A DNA stretch of 7,207 nucleotides from Gorillibacterium sp. (GTDB lineage Bacteria; Bacillota; Bacilli; Paenibacillales; NBRC-103111). The notes below the pieces were generated by a model that worked only from the letters and a program-made list of their open reading frames with translations, was not told the DNA's origin and searched no databases. The DNA lies in contig JAIMBU010000119.1 of the NCBI GenBank assembly GCA_023511325.1, forward strand, positions 1 to 7,207, given 5' to 3'. This document shows, piece after piece, positions 5,936 to 7,207 of the stretch. The number at the start of each line of letters is the position of its first letter. The first letter of the stretch is position 1. Position numbers and translations under genes: made by a program.

Positions 5936-7207
5936 ATGAAGTATATAAGCACAAGGGGTCAGGTTGAGCCCAAAGGGTTTATTGATACGGTGTTAATGGG
6001 CTTGGCTGAAGACGGTGGGTTGATGGTTCCGGCAGAAATCCCGGTCATTTCCGCGTCGACCCTGCAGGAATGGAAAAAACTCAGCTATGAAGCGTTGTTT
6101 CTCGAGATTTTCTCGTATTATACGAATGACGAGATTCCTTACGAGGATTTAAAGAAAATGGTTGGCGTAAGCTATGCCAGTTTCCGTAGTCCACAGGTAG
6201 CGCCAGTTAAAAGAATGAATGAGACTCTTTCTATTCTGGAGCTTTTTCACGGCCCAACCTTTGCTTTTAAAGATGTGGCGTTACAATTTATGGGTGAGCT
6301 TTACTCTTATATTTCCAAGAAGCACGATAAAATCATTCATATTCTCGGAGCGACCTCTGGGGATACCGGGGCTGCGGCAATTCAAGGGGTTCGTGGCAAG
6401 GAAGGCATTAAGATTTGTATTCTCCACCCTCATCAAAAGGTAAGCAAGGTGCAAGAGCTACAAATGACAACGGTTGATGATGCCAACGTCTTGAACCTCT
6501 CGGTAAAAGGCAACTTCGATGATTGCCAAAAGATCATCAAAGAGCTGTTTGGAGACTTGAGCTTTAAGAGCAAGTTTCACCTGCGAGCGATTAATTCGAT
6601 CAATTTTGTCCGTATCCTAGCTCAGACGGTTTATTATTTCTATGCTTATCTGCAAGTAGAGCCAGCAGATAAAGCGCAGAAAATCAATTTCAGCGTGCCA
6701 TCAGGGAATTTTGGCAACATTTTCTCCGGTTTCTTAGCTCGAAAAATGGGCTTGCCGATCCATAAGCTGATTATTGCGACCAATGAGAATAATATTCTTG
6801 AGCGATTTGTGAAAACGGGTGAATACAAGCCTGGTCATTTTAGAGGCACGTATAGCCCATCGATGGACATTCAAGTGGCTAGTAATTTTGAACGATATTT
6901 GTATTACCTACTTGGTCAAGACGCTGAGAAGGTATCTACCTATATGAACAAGCTGCAAACCGAGGGGAAGATCGTGCTGGAGCCGGAGGCTCTGCTGCAA
7001 GCACAATCTGATTTCTCTGCTTATGGTGTGAATAATGAAGAGTGCCTAGAGATTATTCAGAAGTATCAAGCAGAGTATGGGTACTTATTGGATCCTCATA
7101 CGGCTTGTGGCATTGCCGCATATGAAACCCAAAGCGGTTCAGATGAGCTTTGTGTGACGTTCGCAACCGCACATCCCGCCAAGTTTGATGAAGCCATTAA
7201 GCTGTGC
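5936..7207 (+). CDS. thrC: Threonine synthase, type II (partial, 3' end outside window)
   Basis: This PLP-dependent cytoplasmic enzyme converts O-phosphohomoserine to threonine and phosphate, the last step of threonine synthesis. The frame is open for 424 codons to the window edge. The N terminus MKYISTRGQ and the AEDGGLMVP segment are those of the long bacterial/yeast-type (type II) enzymes. HGPTFAFKD carries the PLP Schiff-base lysine K112. GATSGDTGAAA (138-148) and SGNFGN (256-261) are the conserved cofactor and phosphate-binding motifs. ATAHPAKFDEAIKLC near the edge is typical of the C-terminal part, so probably only a few tens of residues are missing. The ATG at 5936 has a strong GGGAGGA (5924-5930) 5 nt upstream. 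It follows ileS in the same direction by 162 nt; partial co-transcription is possible. No frameshift or missing key residue is seen. Confidence 0.95.
   Translation, partial: MKYISTRGQVEPKGFIDTVLMGLAEDGGLMVPAEIPVISASTLQEWKKLSYEALFLEIFSYYTNDEIPYEDLKKMVGVSYASFRSPQVAPVKRMNETLSILELFHGPTFAFKDVALQFMGELYSYISKKHDKIIHILGATSGDTGAAAIQGVRGKEGIKICILHPHQKVSKVQELQMTTVDDANVLNLSVKGNFDDCQKIIKELFGDLSFKSKFHLRAINSINFVRILAQTVYYFYAYLQVEPADKAQKINFSVPSGNFGNIFSGFLARKMGLPIHKLIIATNENNILERFVKTGEYKPGHFRGTYSPSMDIQVASNFERYLYYLLGQDAEKVSTYMNKLQTEGKIVLEPEALLQAQSDFSAYGVNNEECLEIIQKYQAEYGYLLDPHTACGIAAYETQSGSDELCVTFATAHPAKFDEAIKLC

Noticed and set aside
1..7207. CRISPR array, tRNA or rRNA gene, insertion sequence or attachment site
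   Set aside because: No regularly spaced repeats, cloverleaf, rRNA segment, transposase or flanking inverted repeats were seen on either strand.

Overview
The window reads as a chromosomal segment of a low-to-medium-GC Firmicute (class Bacilli). The evidence is strong purine-rich ribosome binding sites, sigma-A-type promoters with extended -10 boxes, a T-box leader before an aminoacyl-tRNA synthetase gene, and a permease closely resembling Bacillus subtilis SteT. A Paenibacillus/Brevibacillus-like host is my best guess, but the sequence does not settle genus.

Layout. (1) Positions 1-136 carry no visible gene but hold an imperfect hairpin at 29-71 that suits the terminator of the leftward gene. 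(2) A leftward APC-family serine/threonine exchanger (steT-like) covers 137 to about 1456. (3) A divergent promoter region (about 1457-1647) has two face-to-face extended -10 promoters. (4) A rightward, AT-rich CDP-alcohol phosphatidyltransferase gene (about 1648-2178) has an intact catalytic motif. (5) Positions 2179-2692 are non-coding: a hairpin of unclear role, then a consensus-like promoter and a full T-box leader with an ATC (Ile) specifier, the T-box sequence and an intrinsic terminator. (6) ileS (2693-5773) encodes a 1026-residue isoleucyl-tRNA synthetase that looks like the eukaryote-like type 2 (IleRS2), the form generally linked to mupirocin tolerance. (7) A 162-nt gap has no canonical terminator but holds a candidate promoter, a 17-codon upstream ORF and a hairpin. 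(8) A type II threonine synthase (thrC) starts at 5936 and runs off the right edge, lacking perhaps its last few tens of residues.

How the genes relate. A Ser/Thr exchanger, an Ile-responsive IleRS and threonine synthase lie close together, and threonine is the biosynthetic precursor of isoleucine. The lack of a clear ileS terminator allows thrC to receive some T-box-controlled readthrough. This is inference; a separate weak promoter before thrC is also possible. The phosphatidyltransferase looks unrelated to this theme and differs in base composition.

I do not see a mobile element, CRISPR array, tRNA or rRNA gene, or a clearly novel system. The most notable items are the IleRS2/T-box pairing, the non-standard T-box bulge and the small leader ORF before thrC.
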